Assembly: GCA_027074805.1 (NCBI GenBank)
Contig: JALTCK010000065.1
Coordinates: 1-29,961 of the forward strand
Length of the DNA stretch: 29,961 bases
Source: Thermococcus sp.
GTDB lineage: Archaea; Methanobacteriota_B; Thermococci; Thermococcales; Thermococcaceae
Reading direction: 5' to 3'
Below the pieces are notes generated by a model, which saw only the letters and a list, made by a program, of their open reading frames with translations, had not been told where the DNA came from and searched no databases. Positions 29,051 to 29,961 of this stretch are shown here, piece by piece. Position 1 is the first letter of the stretch; every line of letters begins with the position of its first letter. The position numbers and the translations under genes are program-made.

Positions 29051-29961
29051 TCACCAGACGAGCCTCGCCTCCCTCAGCCAGCGTAGATCGTAGCTGAAGA
29101 GGTAGCGGATGTCGTCTATTCCGAGCTTGAACATGGCTAATCTGTCGATTCCTATTCCCCACGCTATCACCGGTGCGTCTATTCCAAGTGCCTTCGTCAT
29201 TTCCTCTCTGAAGATTCCAGCGCCTCCAAACTCCACCCAGCCGAGTTCGGGGTGGTAGGCGCTCATCTGCACACTCGGCTCCGTGAACGGGTAATAATCG
29301 GGCAGGAACTTGACCTTCTTGGCCCCGGCTATCTCAACGGCGAAGCGCTTGAGGATCCCGAGGAGGTGCCTGAAGGTTAAATCCTCACCGACAACGAAGC
29401 CGTCCACCTGGTTGAACTCGATGAGGTGAGTCCTATCGAGAACGTCCGGGCGGAAGACGCGCTGGATCGTGAAGTACTTGCCAGGTATCTCGACGCCCTT
29501 CGCGAGCTGCCTTGCGTCGAGAGCCGTTCCGTGAGCACGAGGCATCAGGAGCATCGCCCTCTCCGGGGACCAGACGTAGCCCCAGCCGCGCGAGCCAGTA
29601 AGGCCGTGTTCGTGTGCCTTCTTGACCCTCTCAACGAGCTCGTCCTCAGGTAAATGGCCGCTCTTCGGGTACTTGAGCTGGTATGTGTCGGTCCACTCCC
29701 TCGCCGGGTGGTTCTGGGGCTGGAAGAGCGCGTCGAAGTTCCAGAACTGGGTCTCTATGAGGCTCTCGACGGTCATCTCGATGAAGCCCATCTCTATGAG
29801 CCTTCTTCTCAGCTTGTCAAGGAACGCTCTGTAAGGCTGTTTTTTGCCGGGGTAGAGTCTTTTCACGGGTGCCTTGATGTCGAACTTCCTGAACTCCACT
29901 TCTCTCCATTTGCCCGACTTGAGGAGTTCTGGTGTTAGGATCGACACCTGCTCCTTCAGCT
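29051..29961 (-). CDS. pheS: Phenylalanyl-tRNA synthetase alpha subunit (partial, 5' end outside window)
   Basis: The catalytic subunit of the alpha2-beta2 enzyme; 303 C-terminal codons are inside the window and the frame stays open at the edge, so the N-terminal winged-helix region of an about 500-aa protein is missing. Class II motifs are present: motif 1 around MGFIEMTVESLIETQFWNFD, motif 2 at YFTIQRVFRPDVLDRTHLIEF with the QVDGFVVGEDLTFRHLLG block, and motif 3 at IAWGIGIDRLAMFKLGI. FTEPSVQMSAYHPELGW forms the Phe pocket. An internal GTG at 29947 is not the start because coding continues upstream. It is cotranscribed with pheT. Confidence 0.96.
   Translation of the reverse strand, partial: LKEQVSILTPELLKSGKWREVEFRKFDIKAPVKRLYPGKKQPYRAFLDKLRRRLIEMGFIEMTVESLIETQFWNFDALFQPQNHPAREWTDTYQLKYPKSGHLPEDELVERVKKAHEHGLTGSRGWGYVWSPERAMLLMPRAHGTALDARQLAKGVEIPGKYFTIQRVFRPDVLDRTHLIEFNQVDGFVVGEDLTFRHLLGILKRFAVEIAGAKKVKFLPDYYPFTEPSVQMSAYHPELGWVEFGGAGIFREEMTKALGIDAPVIAWGIGIDRLAMFKLGIDDIRYLFSYDLRWLREARLVW

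Noticed and set aside
1..29961. CRISPR arrays, insertion sequences, toxin-antitoxin pairs and riboswitches
   Set aside because: No regularly spaced repeats, transposase motifs, paired small toxin-like frames or recognisable riboswitch cores were seen on either strand.

Overview
The window reads as a stretch of a Thermococcales chromosome, most likely Thermococcus: roughly half G+C, very dense genes on both strands, GGTGAT or GGAGGTG ribosome binding sites 2 to 6 nt before starts, TTTATA-type TATA boxes with purine-rich BRE about 35 nt before starts, and lineage-typical genes (TIP26, AGOG glycosylase, Hjc, TET-type M42 aminopeptidase, archaeal ThrRS and PheRS, Csl4, RpoL). It is a housekeeping region. 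I see no transposase, integrase, CRISPR array or phage cluster, and no gene-free stretch above about 300 bases.

Layout. 1-1800: tRNA-Ser(CGA), a C-terminally short Thg1-family gene, and type II methionine aminopeptidase. 1800-5450: TrkH with an overlapping lone ECF-type ABC ATPase, facing a helical-repeat protein and a CYTH protein on the other strand. 5500-8550 (minus): TET-type M42 peptidase, then hjc followed by a membrane-anchored surface protein. 8620-11480 (plus): gamma carbonic anhydrase and cis-prenyltransferase, then TIP26 and a DUF257-like protein. 11470-13350 (minus): thrS. 13475-15380 (plus): csl4, DUF2067, rpoL and a minimal RNase III-like protein in one tight operon, meeting a TIM-barrel isomerase-like gene on the minus strand. 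16277-18747 (plus): SppA, a 159-aa unknown and an AI-2E-family membrane protein. 18728-20915: dihydropteroate-synthase-like protein and a small membrane protein (minus) divergent from beta-RFAP synthase and AGOG (plus). 21790-23609: a two-gene ABC exporter. 23613-24878 (minus): UbiD-type decarboxylase. 24946-26334 (plus): XPB-like helicase. 26293-27096 (minus): truA. 27245-27337 (plus): an unannotated micro-ORF. 27334 to the end (minus): pheT and pheS, with pheS running off the window.

Themes. Several genes serve RNA and translation (thrS, pheST, truA, csl4, RNase III-like, tRNA-Ser, Thg1 remnant) and transcription (rpoL, TIP26). DHPS-like plus beta-RFAP synthase point to a methanopterin-like modified folate. 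UbiD and the cis-prenyltransferase fit archaeal isoprenoid synthesis. Hjc, AGOG and the XPB-like helicase serve DNA repair.

Most unusual signals: the operon linking Csl4, RpoL and a minimal RNase III fold; the RBS-supported 30-residue micro-ORF behind a perfect hairpin sequence; two divergent gene pairs that each seem to fire from one symmetric TATA box; and the TrkH-ABC ATPase overlap. All assignments come from reading the sequence and from recalled family knowledge; no search was run.
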